NCBI GenBank assembly: GCA_965644295.1
Contig: CBFFRP010000126.1
Coordinates: forward strand, 42,726-106,725
Reading direction: 5' to 3'
Length of the DNA stretch: 64,000 bases
Source: Paraphysomonas bandaiensis
Taxonomy: Eukaryota; Chrysophyceae
Positions within the stretch are counted from its first letter, which is position 1. Each line of letters begins with the position of its first letter. Under the pieces are notes generated by a model, which was given only the letters and a program-made list of their open reading frames with translations, had not been told where the DNA came from and ran no database searches. Below are positions 9,568 to 19,934 of this stretch, one piece after another. Both the position numbers and the translations under genes were made by a program.

Positions 9568-12500
9568 ATGGCAACGGATGCAAAGGTTTCCCCACAGGTG
9601 ACTTCATCGAAGGCTCCCGCCCCTTCTCCGCTACAAAGACGCATGTCATTCGCAAAGGGATCGAAGAGTTTCGATTCCTCATCATTCGCTCATTTAATTG
9701 AGAAAACAGCCAGTAATGACCCAGAGAAAACCCCAATGATGGAAGTGATACGACTTAAAGTAAAGAAGTGGCTCGCAGCTTCATTTTTTGGTCGAATTTA
9801 TGTATATATTCTTCTGATTTTAAGTGTCCTATCCTGTGCGCAATATATTTATCAAACTTACTTAAACGAAAACGATCCTCAGGATAAGGTTCGTTTTTTC
9901 TGCTGGATTCTATGTAGTGTGGTGGTTATGGGGTTTATTGCAGGAGCTGCTGAATATTTTTGCACTTCTTGAGCTCTTTCTTGCTGCGCTTTTCGCGTTT
10001 GATTGGTGCCTGCATCTGTTTCTGGCGGACCACAGATGGGATCACTTCTTCAGGTGTAAAAAATAACGCATGGTGGATCCTTCGCAAGAGTAAATGTTTT
10101 CGTTATGTAGTTTTTTTGCCATGGTGGACTTTACCACTGTGATCCCCATCTGGTTAACTTATTACGTATTCACGAACCCCGTTGAATACCACGATATTCA
10201 TAATGTAGACGACGCGATTAATTACGCCCTCCGTGGTGCATATACATTGCGGATTCTACGAGCATTGCGTGTTCATCGACTACTAGTTCATATTGAGGAT
10301 GAGGTTGAGCGTTTTCTTAGCCAAATGCTTCTCTCTGTGGTGACCATGATTTTGTTTGGTATGTGTCTATATTATTTAGTGTTGCGTATTTCTCATCGTT
10401 TTGTAGATTCGGCCATCATGCAGTATCTCGAGAAACAGCAACATGATGAAAAGTTCCACACGTGGATGTATTTTTTGGTGGTATCCATATCCACTGTTGG
10501 CTACGGTTAGTTTTACCCAATGTGATTTTGCTCGTTTCATTCCCGCGCAGGTGATATTTCACCTGGTAGTACCCTTGGACGATTCATGGCCATGTTCTTC
10601 ATTTGCTTCGCTATCATCTTTGTACCAAAACAAACCAACGAGCTTATAGAAAAGATGAACCAGTCCTCAGTGTGGGCTCGCCACCACTACAAACCGCGGG
10701 GTAATACTAAGCATGTACTTATTTGTGGTGACCTGAGGTCAACCTCTCTATTGGAGTTCTTTAGCGAGCTCTTTCACGAGGACCATGAGAATATGAACCT
10801 CAATGCTGTTATACTACAGCCTGAACCTCCTAGCAGTGATATGCATGCAGTGTTGCGCGACCCTATCTTCTCGATTGTAACGCACTACTTAGAGGGAAGC
10901 CCACTCAATGACTCAGATCTCATGCGCGCGAAAGCTAATCAGGCCATTGCAATATTCCTCATGGGCAATAAGTTCAGTTCGAATCCTGACGAAGAAGATG
11001 CAAAGACAATCTTACAGCAGTTCAGTATCCGGCGTTTCATTACTTCCACGCAGTCATGCGACCCTCTTTTCTGTTTGCAGCTGATTCGTCCGGAGAACCG
11101 TCGGCATCTTGCGACCGAAGACCCCGACAGTGACAAAGAGCTCGTGGTGTGTCTGAATGAGATGAAGATGGGTGTTATTGCAAAAACATGCATGTTCCCG
11201 GGTACTGGCACTATGATCTTCAATCTTCTCACCTCATTCGCAGAGGATGATGATGATGATGATAACGATGCGGGAGATACAGATGGGCCGGGCAGTGATG
11301 AGGATTGCAGTGAGGACGACATGGATGACGGCGGGTCGTGGATGCAGGAGTACCAGCGCGGATGCGACTGGGAAATTTATACAACAGAAATGGCTGAAGT
11401 TTTCGAAGGTGCACGCTTCTGTGTCCTTTCCCAAAACCTATACAGCAAGCTCGGTGTAGTACTTTTCGCCTTGAGAATTCGAGAACTCAAGGGCAAGGGG
11501 CATGTCCGCGTACTGTTGAACCCTGCTGACTACGTTATTCCGTCTAAAGATAAATATTTCGTTGAGGGATTTGTAATCGCCAAGAATAAGGCATCGTCCG
11601 ACCTCTCGTTTCAGGGTATTGCCAGCTCTGATATTCGATCGTCTCAGCTCTCTCTCATTGCCAATGCTATTACGAAGACAGCAGAGGCGGGGACAAGTGC
11701 TTTCAGACGCCAATCTATGGCAGTGGGTATGGGGGCGCGAGGCATGAAACATTCTGACACTTCCGGCGGGCCGGTAAAGCACACCAACGCTGGTTGGCAG
11801 ACTATAATGAGCCAATATGAAAACCAGGATGTGAACCAGAATCAGCAAGAGGCTTTACAGAAGATTGAGGACGAAAATTTACGGAGGAACTATTTTGTTC
11901 GTGACGTTCCGAACGATTTGGCAGAGTCCATTGTTAAGACATCTGTACTTGAGGAATACCCGTACATGAACGGACATATGATTGTGATTGCGAAGGGACT
12001 TAGTAACCTATACGACTTTATTCGCCCCCTCAGAGCCAAGTATCTAGGCAGACTGCGTCATATTGTACTGCTGTACCCGTACGACATTCCACACAGTGTA
12101 TGGAGGCGCATCTCCATATTTGAGGGCATCCTCGTCGTGCGTGGGTCGCCACTTGAAGAGTCAGATATTCGTCGTGCAGGGATATTCAGAGCTCAACAGG
12201 TTGTAGTATTGGCCGATCCAAACTCAGATAATGGAAATCAAGGTATAGACGCACTTGTGGATGCAGATGCAATATTTACCTACCATTGCGTGCGCCGACT
12301 GAATGAGAAGGCTCAGATAATGATAGAGATTGTGCGTCATCAGAACGTAGGCTATTTGGACCCATCAATGAGTGTCAACACACACGATGCTGATTACAAG
12401 TTTACGCCACAGTTTGCAGCCGGAACCCTATTCACATCCAGTATGCTCGACTCTATCGTCTGTCAGGCCTTCTACAATCCACAGATTATTCGAGTTTTGG

Positions 12501-13274
12501 ACAAACTCATCAGCGGAACAGACTGTGTAGAGGACCAGAAGAATAGAAACCCTCTACTTGCCAATAAACGTCCTAAGGTAGGTATACAGGCCGTGACTGG
12601 TAGTGCGCTGTACCAGATTCCTATCCCCGATAACCTTGAGAGCAAGACATATGGTTCACTCTTCAAGCATCTATGTAAAGATGGGATATTGCCTTTAGGA
12701 CTCCTAAGAGGAGTTTTCACTAATATGTCGATGGGTGCAAAATCGAACAAGATGAGCTATGTCTTCACTAACCCGTCAAAGGACACGGAGCTCTTTACGT
12801 GCGACAGGGTTTTTGTGCTCTCTCAAAAGGTTTTGACATCATCGAAGAGTACAGCAAGAGTGAGTAATAAGTTAATTTGTTTAGCTGTGATAGACTGATT
12901 TTTTGTGTCACCAGGAAGTACTAGAGAGTTTTATGCAGGCCACTGCTGGACAGACACAGGGCGGACGCAGGCGCACTGTTGATGACAGTTCTGGGGTGGA
13001 TGTGCTAAAGGAGGAGTTCCAAGATATATCTAACGCCCAGCGGACTCTTGAGCGGGCGATGACTTCGCTAACGTTAGATATGAGCAAGAAGTTTGATGAT
13101 ATGTTGGAGTTAGTAAAGTCAATCAAGCGTACAAACGATGGAGTAGATGGGGCTGTCATTAACCGCTCCAATTCCAGACGCCGTATGTCGCAGTTAGGGT
13201 CAGATAGATCAAATAATCAAGGGTCGCCTAATAAAGTGGTTTCGAAGAGTAGAACAGGACCAGTGGACATATAA
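9568..13274 (+). CDS. BK/Slo-type large-conductance potassium channel with RCK gating-ring domains
   Basis: Five exons reconstructed from ATG 9568 (context CCATGG) give roughly 1,150-1,200 residues. S1 is around GRIYVYILLILSVLSC; S2 is ELLNIFALLELFLAALFAF; S3 is FFAMVDFTTVIPIWL; S4 is RILRALRVHRLL; and the filter TVGYGD is split by intron 10506-10550. S6 and a first RCK-type domain follow (NTKHVLICGDLRSTSLLEFF), then the BK alpha signature, a second RCK-type domain (MIVIAKGLSNLYDFIRPLR) and a last exon (from about 12915) with coiled-coil-like and basic Ser-rich sequence. Family knowledge: such channels are opened by depolarisation and, in Slo1, by Ca2+. A long Asp/Glu cluster lies between the RCK domains (about 11240-11330), not where the Slo1 calcium bowl sits. 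The first two introns are inferred from frame and hydropathy; intron 2 leaves a short S2-S3 linker. Confidence 0.9.
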
Positions 13275-13744
13275 TCATTGTGATTATGTTGTGTGTGACT
13301 TTTTTTCTGTTGAGATGCCATGCTAGCCCAGTACATCAATGTGTGTAGTTTTGTCTTTATAATTGCCAGGTATTGTTATGGAAGTAGAGCTTCACGGCCG
13401 TTTTCATTTAAAATTTGTAGTCATTTGATATTGATAATAACTTGAAATGCCATTGTTTTTTTATCTAAGTTTGTGCTTGAATCTATTCTACGCTTATTTA
13501 TGGAAAAATATTTTTTGCGTATATTATATATTCAAATTATAAGCCGCCCGTAGTGACCACATGAAATGAGTAACCTCAGTTGAGCTGGTCGTTCATTCTC
13601 TGGACTACAACATTGTCAAGATATGACACAAATGGATGATTTACTAAGTTAACTGGACGTGTATTCACTCATGAATCAAGTTAAGATAAGAGAAGAAGAT
13701 TATAATAAATATAATAAGCGATATATCGCGTTATCTCTGCTACC
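13275..13744. other. 3' flank of the BK-type channel; nothing recognised
   Basis: Probably includes the channel's 3' untranslated region. AT-rich, with no coding signal or repeat found before the inverted-repeat element at 13745. Confidence 0.4.
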
Positions 13745-14129
13745 GGGATATATTATTCAACCTAGTCAATTTGGTGGAATTTCCTAGTCATTCCATTTTC
13801 GGTGTAAAAACCTAGTCAAAGCCATAAATGACTCAACCTAGCCAAATATAGTATTAAACCTAGTCGTTCTTATATCCATTGATTACACATTGTGACTGTC
13901 TAAGATACGCGCACACACCACACAACATATTGATGGCTCGGAGAGCATCACAATGCTCCCACGTTTGACTAGGTGAATACCCTATTCCACCTAGTCAACC
14001 TAGTCATTGTAAAGTTAAAAATCTAATTATTTAATGACTAGGTTTTTCGACCTTTTGACTAGGTTTTTACTCCAATTTTGGTGTGACTAGGAAATTCCAC
14101 CAAATTGACTAGGTCGAAAAATAGATCCC
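13745..14129. repeat. Inverted-repeat element of the CCTAGTCA family, copy 1
   Basis: The two ends are long imperfect inverted repeats of about 60-70 bp. The left arm starts GGGATATATTATTCAACCTA; the right arm read inward starts GGGATCTATTTTTCGACCTA. Both continue with an identical block containing TTGGTGGAATTTCCTAGTCA. Within each arm the octamer CCTAGTCA or a close variant recurs four to five times at roughly 25-30 bp spacing. There is no ORF. It resembles a MITE with iterated subterminal motifs. I could not fix a target-site duplication. A second copy lies at 34888-35210. Confidence 0.75.
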
Positions 14130-14225
14130 ACTGTATTCTTCGACTAACGGTCATAATTCCAACACCTTAGAATTACAGCTTTTAATTGCTCAAACAGCAA
14201 AACTCAACACTCCCTCTCAATTCAA

Positions 14226-14346
14226 AGCTGTACATTGAATTGTCAAACCACGAGACATAACTGACAGATACGCAACCACCAAGACCTCATGAGCTGTACA
14301 TTGAATCTTCACATCGCAAGACATAACTGACGGATACGCAACCACC
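14226..14346. repeat. Tandem duplication, 66-bp period, two units
   Basis: Units starting at 14226 and 14292 share AGCTGTACATTGAAT, AGACATAACTGAC and GATACGCAACCACC with a few substitutions. The region is not coding in any frame I could support. It may belong to the same unidentified element as the direct repeat at 14932-15241. Confidence 0.7.
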
Positions 14347-14931
14347 GAAACTATATAGGACAAACAGGTGGACGTATGGCTCCGACGTTTCAGCTAGCCT
14401 CACCATAGACAACACATCTGTATGATCTTCTGTCTCTGATCATACGTATGATTTCTGATCCTCCTCAGATCAATCACACCACAATATTCAACGCACTAAG
14501 CTACGTGTGCTCTGGCTGTCAGGAAGAATGGAGTGAGTTCGTACAATCGAAGTCCCAGTTCGACCAACACCCCCCGAAGCCACACCAGTTCTTGCATGCC
14601 AGCAGTCATAGCCTGATACTTACACACTGGAACGAAACAACGCAATTAACGAACTTCGCATATAATATGCCTTGGTCTCTCTACAATTAGACATATATAT
14701 TATGTTAGTTATTAGATACAGTCACTGTCATCACACAGATTGACAATCTCCTCATCATAAAGGTTTACCTCACCCAGGGTGGACACACTAGTCAACACCC
14801 GTACGCTTACCACACAAGTCCCTCTAGACTCAGCAGGTACAGTACCACTGATCTCACTAGACACAAAAGGTACAGTCTCACAGACACGATTCGCACTGAT
14901 CTCACTAGACTTAGTATACACAGTATAACTA
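14347..14931. other. Possible transposon-derived sequence, unassigned
   Basis: Contains a 79-codon minus-strand frame (14712-14951) with internal similarity: the DNA phrase CTGATCTCACTAGAC occurs twice within 70 bases. I see no recognisable protein domain. The flanking repeats suggest a decayed mobile element, but I cannot assign a class. Confidence 0.3.
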
Positions 14932-15241
14932 GGCAAAGTACGAAGGGACATTCTCTTCCCTGGAATCTCATCCGCCGTATAGACTTATTGGGCGCACCAC
15001 CCGAAGCCGGCGTGTAGATGAAGATCCACCCCTTTTTTTATCACAAAAACGAGGTGTTTATAGTACAGCCGTCTCACTAGATACAGCACCCGCACTACTC
15101 TCTGGCAAAGTACGAAGGGACATTCTCTTCCCTGGAATCTCATCCGCCGTATAGACTTATTGGGTGTTCCCCACGAAGCCGGCGTAGATGAAGATCCACC
15201 TCTCTTGTCGTCACAAGAACGAGGTTTTTACTACAGCCGGC
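14932..15241. repeat. Direct repeat, about 140-bp unit, 172-bp period
   Basis: Units begin GGCAAAGTACGAAGGGACAT at 14932 and 15104. The following 40 bases are identical, then similarity continues through GAAGCCGGCG, TAGATGAAGATCCACC and an ACGAGGT...TACAGCCG tail. On the minus strand both units encode a frame starting MSLRTLP but diverge after it. This probably derives from a decayed transposon; the class is unknown. Confidence 0.75.
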
Positions 15242-15515
15242 GGTTATACACGTCTATATCGACTATACGATGGCCGAACTCTGCAACAGCTCGAACCAGT
15301 GGGTCACTCTTGACAACAACCGCCTCAAGCTAAACTAAACATCGTATAACTATATAAGTGCCAGAAATAATCCATACACTACTGCTATGTCATGAATATG
15401 TATACTGATGAGCCAATTTGATTTACCAAGCCGTGTCATATGATGGTTATATGATTTGAGGGACGAGGGACCACACCCCTCGTTGGTGATAAATAATTAG
15501 CAGAATCTGAATATA

Positions 15516-17427
15516 TTACATATTAGGGCTAATAAAAGAACAAAAACTCAAAATAGCTTGCGCCATATCTCTAGTTTCTTGGCTATATCCACACAATATC
15601 AACTGCTCTATCATGTCCACAAAGTTTTCGTCGTGTGCAGTATTCTTCATTGCAGATGAAATTCGACTAGGCACTGAGTCTCCAATTTTGCTATATACAT
15701 CAAAAACACGAAGAGTAGAACTTAATACAGCATGTAGGAGGTTCATATCAAGAGTTCTAAGTAGGTTACTAATAACTGCAGGGTAGACCTGTGGAGTAAT
15801 GCTATTAATTCACGTCATTTTATTGATTAAGCTGACCTCACACGTAACGTCCAGGGTAGAACCTGGTGAGGACTTCATTAGCAACTTACAAAGACATAAC
15901 CCAGCTGCACTGGTCACTTCGAAATGGTTACATTGCATCGTCCTCACAAGAAGGGTGTGCAATCTTTTATGCACAAGTTCGTCACTATGATAGGGAAGGG
16001 TTTTAGTGCATGTGACACAGCAAATATCTGACTCACCATTCAGATTCATCCAAAGACTTAGACAGCATCGTACTCAAGGCAGTGCAAATATCAACTTTGA
16101 CCTACGCAAGTGAAAAAAGGAGCATAACGTGTGACCACAGATGCACAGCTCATAAAGCTTACCGCAATCTCTAACCATTCCTCACTCGATTTCCCGACGG
16201 TACTATCGCCCAGTTCCATCAATACAGCATCTATGGCACCGTATTTTTTGCGGAGAACGATAGTTCGGTAAAGCGGCTCTTCTGATTTGACTATCGCACA
16301 GAAAACTGAAACTGCTGCCCAACGCACTGCAGTAATAGAGCATAAATCGTGCAACCTAACCATGACGCCCTTCTCCAGTACGAAAGGCAGCAACTGATCT
16401 CTACATTTACATACCGTAGAAAGAGCATAACAGAGGGAGACCAACACGCTTTCATCCTACGTACAGTCAAACCGCCATATATATCAGCCATAATGAATAT
16501 AGAGTAATGAATATGATCTATACCGGTGACTGCAGTAGCTCGGCGACTATTATTATGACTGACTCCAGAACGCTGTCATGCGGCAAGGGAGCATCTCTCA
16601 CAATGTTCGAGCATATTCTAGCAATTTGCTGCATAGATAAAAGAGATGGTTGTATATTGGTCTGTGAACCAATACATAAAGTTGCCAGTAGATGGTCCAC
16701 CAAACCACATGACAAGAGCAGATCTCGAGTGATTTCTGAATGACCTGACAAGTTGCCAATGGCCCACAGACACTGTTCCCTCAAGAGGTTACTAGCATGG
16801 CCAAGAAGAGCTGTAAGACGCTGGAGTGCCCCATGTTTCACTAGGCAATGAATGTGATGTGGTTCTCCACATGCAATATTAGTAACAGCCCATGCAATTT
16901 TGAATTGTACATCTTCAATGCCACAGTCTAAAAGTTCTACTAGCCGTGGCACTACGCCAGACTCAACAACTGTATCAACATGAGGACAATTTACTGCATT
17001 TCAAATATCAGAGTGAAAATGACAACACCCTCGGAACTAACCGATGGAAAGAATACTCTGAAAATAAGACGCAGCTTTTACTATACTGGCAGAGTCGTCG
17101 GTATGTAGAAGCGACACCATCTCACGAATACCCTCCGTACACAACTGTAGACCGCACGACTCATCAATAAAATGATACTAATATTACATAACTAGCCCAA
17201 ACCTTTGATCGAGGTGTCTGGGAAGACGTCTCTTGAGAGCTGTCCTACACACATTTCCATAAGTAACCTACTGGCCCTCTGTAGGGCATAAATATTACCA
17301 GCTTTCGAAGTAAACTCGCTCTCATTCCCCGTCGATTCTTCTGCCATTTAAAATACTTCTCTTCTCGCTCTCTTCTCGATGAGTTGTTATCTAATCCCAC
17401 AGTTTTGGTTGGTTTCCGCTGTAACAT
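15516..17427 (-). CDS. Importin-alpha-like (karyopherin alpha) protein, IBB plus armadillo repeats
   Basis: The minus-strand start is ATG 17427. The N-terminus is a basic importin-beta-binding-like stretch (about residues 1-45: KPTKTVGLDNNSSRREREEK, then RKL). After short introns come armadillo repeats with the typical asparagine-ladder phrases WAVTNIACGEPHHIHCLV, LREQCLWAIGNLSGHSEITR and VDTVVESGVVPRLVELL. Further exons at 16091-16447, 15810-16049 and 15516-15746 carry more divergent ARM-like helices to the stop at 15516. In the family this adaptor binds nuclear localisation signals and docks on importin-beta through the IBB. The second half is poorly conserved and its exon joins are uncertain, so it could be an ARM protein outside the classical group. 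Confidence 0.75.
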
Positions 17428-17829
17428 AACAAACTACATCATGATGTATACACTAAATCTATCTATAATAGGCCTTACCCCGATAGGAGGAGAGGGGAAA
17501 CTATCCATCTCGTTAGATTGACTGAACTTATACGAACCTATTTACTCTCATGTATGTGTTAGTTAATAACACGCATATGCAGACCTACAGCATGACCTCA
17601 AAGCAAGTACAACTACTCTTAACGGCTACATCCCCCCGTCCGTGCCCCATTACGGTGATCTTTCAAGTCCAACTTAAATAAACTGAAAAAATAGTATCTT
17701 CAAAAGTCATCATGTGTTAGTGGTTCATATGATGATATATATACATTACCATTCTGTTCGTGTATATTATCTGACCGATTGAGGAGGTAAATAAATATAA
17801 GTTTACGATCAATCAAAGAGATCATCAAC
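17428..17829. other. Divergent intergenic region, importin-alpha and RPL28
   Basis: 400 bases between two divergently transcribed genes. The bases just upstream of RPL28 are AT-rich (ATGATATATATAC near 17731-17743). No defined promoter element could be assigned. Confidence 0.4.
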
Positions 17830-18341
17830 ATGTCTCGCGTCTCAGATTCATTAATTTGGCAGGTTGTTAAAAATAACAACAGCTTTCTGCACAAACGTGA
17901 GCAGACTGCTCGCTCAGGAGCTGTTCAGTTCTCTGCTGAGTCTGGAAATCTCATGAATGTTAACTCATTCAAGTATTCTGGTTTGGCGAACTCTAAAACT
18001 GTTGATATTTCTTCCGATGAAGCTAATAGAGTTTACCTGAAGACTAAGGTTAGCTATAGTTATATATAAGTTACTATGTAATTGTTACTGGATTTATTAT
18101 AAAGGCTCCTCGCAAGAGCAACGCTCCTCGCAAGAATGTTGCCACTACCCCGCTCAGAAAGGATCGCACCAGATCCGAGAAGGTAGTTAAGTCACGTGGA
18201 TGCAGCAGCTTTTACCGCTCGGATTTATCTGCTGCGGCTAAGATCAAGTACAATAAGACCCTCCGCGACGCAAGGGTGCGTGCAGGTATCGTCAAGGCTG
18301 CTCGTAGCAAGATTGGTCCCCGCAACAACCGCACCGCTTAA
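17830..18341 (+). CDS. RPL28: 60S ribosomal protein L28 (eL28)
   Basis: Two exons, 17830-18048 and 18105-18341, joined across a 56-nt intron, encode 151 residues. The N-terminus MSRVSDSLIWQVVKNNNSFL is the family signature, followed by SAESGNLMNVNSFKYSGLAN and a basic C-terminal half with FYRSDLSAAAKIKYN and ending KIGPRNNRTA. eL28 is a eukaryote-specific protein of the large ribosomal subunit. Length and both termini agree with the family, so this looks like a functional gene. Confidence 0.95.
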
Positions 18342-18945
18342 GTAATGGTTGTCTGTTGGAATGATTTCTTAATAATCGATTGGTCGCCTACTTCTTATTG
18401 TGGTACCTCTGCTTTTCTATGTATTTTAACGTCATAGAGTACCAGTTATCGATTGTATCACCACTAGATGCAGCAAATTTGGGCAATGCAACTATAGAAT
18501 TGTGTATATCGAAACTTATACCCTAGAATAAGTGCAGACATTCTACTCATAAATAAGTTAGTGGAGCTACGTGACAGTTAGTATCAGCTGTCACAGATAA
18601 AAGTATCGCATGGACTAGTTATGCTATCAATAATGATGCTTCGTTTAAAATCTGGTGCAACTCTTGGCACTTTCTGTATAGCTTTGCACAAAGCCCGTCA
18701 CACTATCTAATCGAGATTATATGCCCATATCACCACCAACAATGTTGTCTTCCCCGTTTAGTTTAAAATATCATTTTTACCCGAATTGGGTCAACAGAGC
18801 GAACGCTCTTTTAGACATTCAACTTCAATATTCGGTTAGAAGAGAAAATCACTTCTATCTTAATTATAATATGACACAATTATAGAGAAATTAAAATGAT
18901 GAGCCCACTATCCACTATCAAACGAAAATCATCAATCATCAAACA
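18342..18945. other. Intergenic; nothing recognised
   Basis: About 600 bases after RPL28, including its probable 3' untranslated region. AT-rich, no coding signal, no repeat shared with the rest of the window. Confidence 0.4.
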
Positions 18946-19175
18946 GATGCCCTTTCCCGGAGGTGGGCCCATTCCCGGATGCCTGTTTATTCGTCAAGGC
19001 TCAAAGACATCTACACAAGTGACACTAATTAGTGTCCCTTGTACAACACAAGCATTAGGCTATGAGTGGGCAGAACAATATCTGCTGGCTACATATTACA
19101 AATGAGGCTCACGTTCGTTTCCCGGAGAAATATCTCCGGTACTTAACACTTATCCCCCAGAACCAGAACACCTAT
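18946..19175 (+). repeat. Dispersed repeat family R1, copy 2
   Basis: Shares ordered blocks with copies at 3447 and 29453 (CATTCCCGGATGCCTGT, GCTATGAGTGGGCAGAA, GTTTCCCGGAGAAATATCTC, ACTTATCCCCCAGAAC). It contains the perfect hairpin CCGGAGA-AATA-TCTCCGG, also intact in copy 3. Confidence 0.65.
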
Positions 19176-19321
19176 TTCTTCTTACAGCAAGCAAGCTACA
19201 ATAGCTATACATTCTAGATATTTGGATTTTACATTATGAGGATACGCTATAATTTAACCGTAATACGTACAGTATTAAGAAAAATAACAAGGATTATTAA
19301 ATAGCTATGTCGCCCTTGTTT

Positions 19322-19552
19322 CTAAATTTTGAGCGCGAGGTGACACTCCAAGACTACTCGACCCTCCAGATTGCGCAAATATATCACTGACAGGTATTTG
19401 CTTAATAAAAAAATCTCTGGAATGCTTTCATCGTTAGTACGAATAGTCATATCACGCTTGATACTAATTGATGCAGCGTGAGCCATATCAACCCCCTCCG
19501 CACTTAGAGATACTCGCAGCTCACCAAATCGTGACTCGGTCTTGTAAACCAT
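19322..19552 (-). CDS. Unrecognised protein, possibly a last exon
   Basis: A 76-codon minus-strand frame (SRFGELRVSLSAEGVDMAHA ... FLLSKYLSVIYL ... HLALKI). The ATG at 19552 follows AAACCAG, which would make a good 3' splice site, so it may be the last exon of a gene whose upstream exons I could not assemble in 19553-19934. The regular alternation of polar and hydrophobic residues looks protein-like. I do not recognise the family. Confidence 0.35.
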   Translation of the reverse strand: MVYKTESRFGELRVSLSAEGVDMAHAASISIKRDMTIRTNDESIPEIFLLSKYLSVIYLRNLEGRVVLECHLALKI

Positions 19553-19934
19553 CTGGTTTAAAGAGTCATCTTCCAGGCCACTTCCCTAAGAGTTCAACAC
19601 ACTGAACTGTTCCAACTTAAGGTCAATTGATAGATTGATAGTGCGGTAGCATTCATAGCCGTGTAGCTGAGTACAGAAAGAAGAGTTCCCGAAAAGAGAT
19701 CAAGGGCCGGACTATAGCCTCTTTATTGCTCATGGTTAAATATAACTATGCATCATAAAGCTGCTATTGCTGCAATTAATTTTCGTCAGTAACATCAAAT
19801 ATTTACTTCACTTAACAACAATACGAAAACTCGTTGCTATAACGTTACATCATTCTCAATCGGACACAAATAAGACAGCATAGTAATCAGACGTATGATC
19901 ATTAATGACAATCACGTCAATCCGGCATCATACT
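19553..19934. other. Intergenic or unassigned upstream exons
   Basis: Lies between the unrecognised minus-strand frame and the 3' end of the SMC gene. A short minus-strand frame with ATG near 19730 (MSNKEAIVRPLISFRELFFL) could be an upstream exon of the 19322-19552 frame, but I cannot show a splice path. Confidence 0.25.

Noticed and set aside
10939-11848. Several minus-strand frames over the BK-type channel exon
   Set aside because: They are shadows of the channel coding strand. The Ser- and His-rich runs come from the complement of its acidic GAT repeat.
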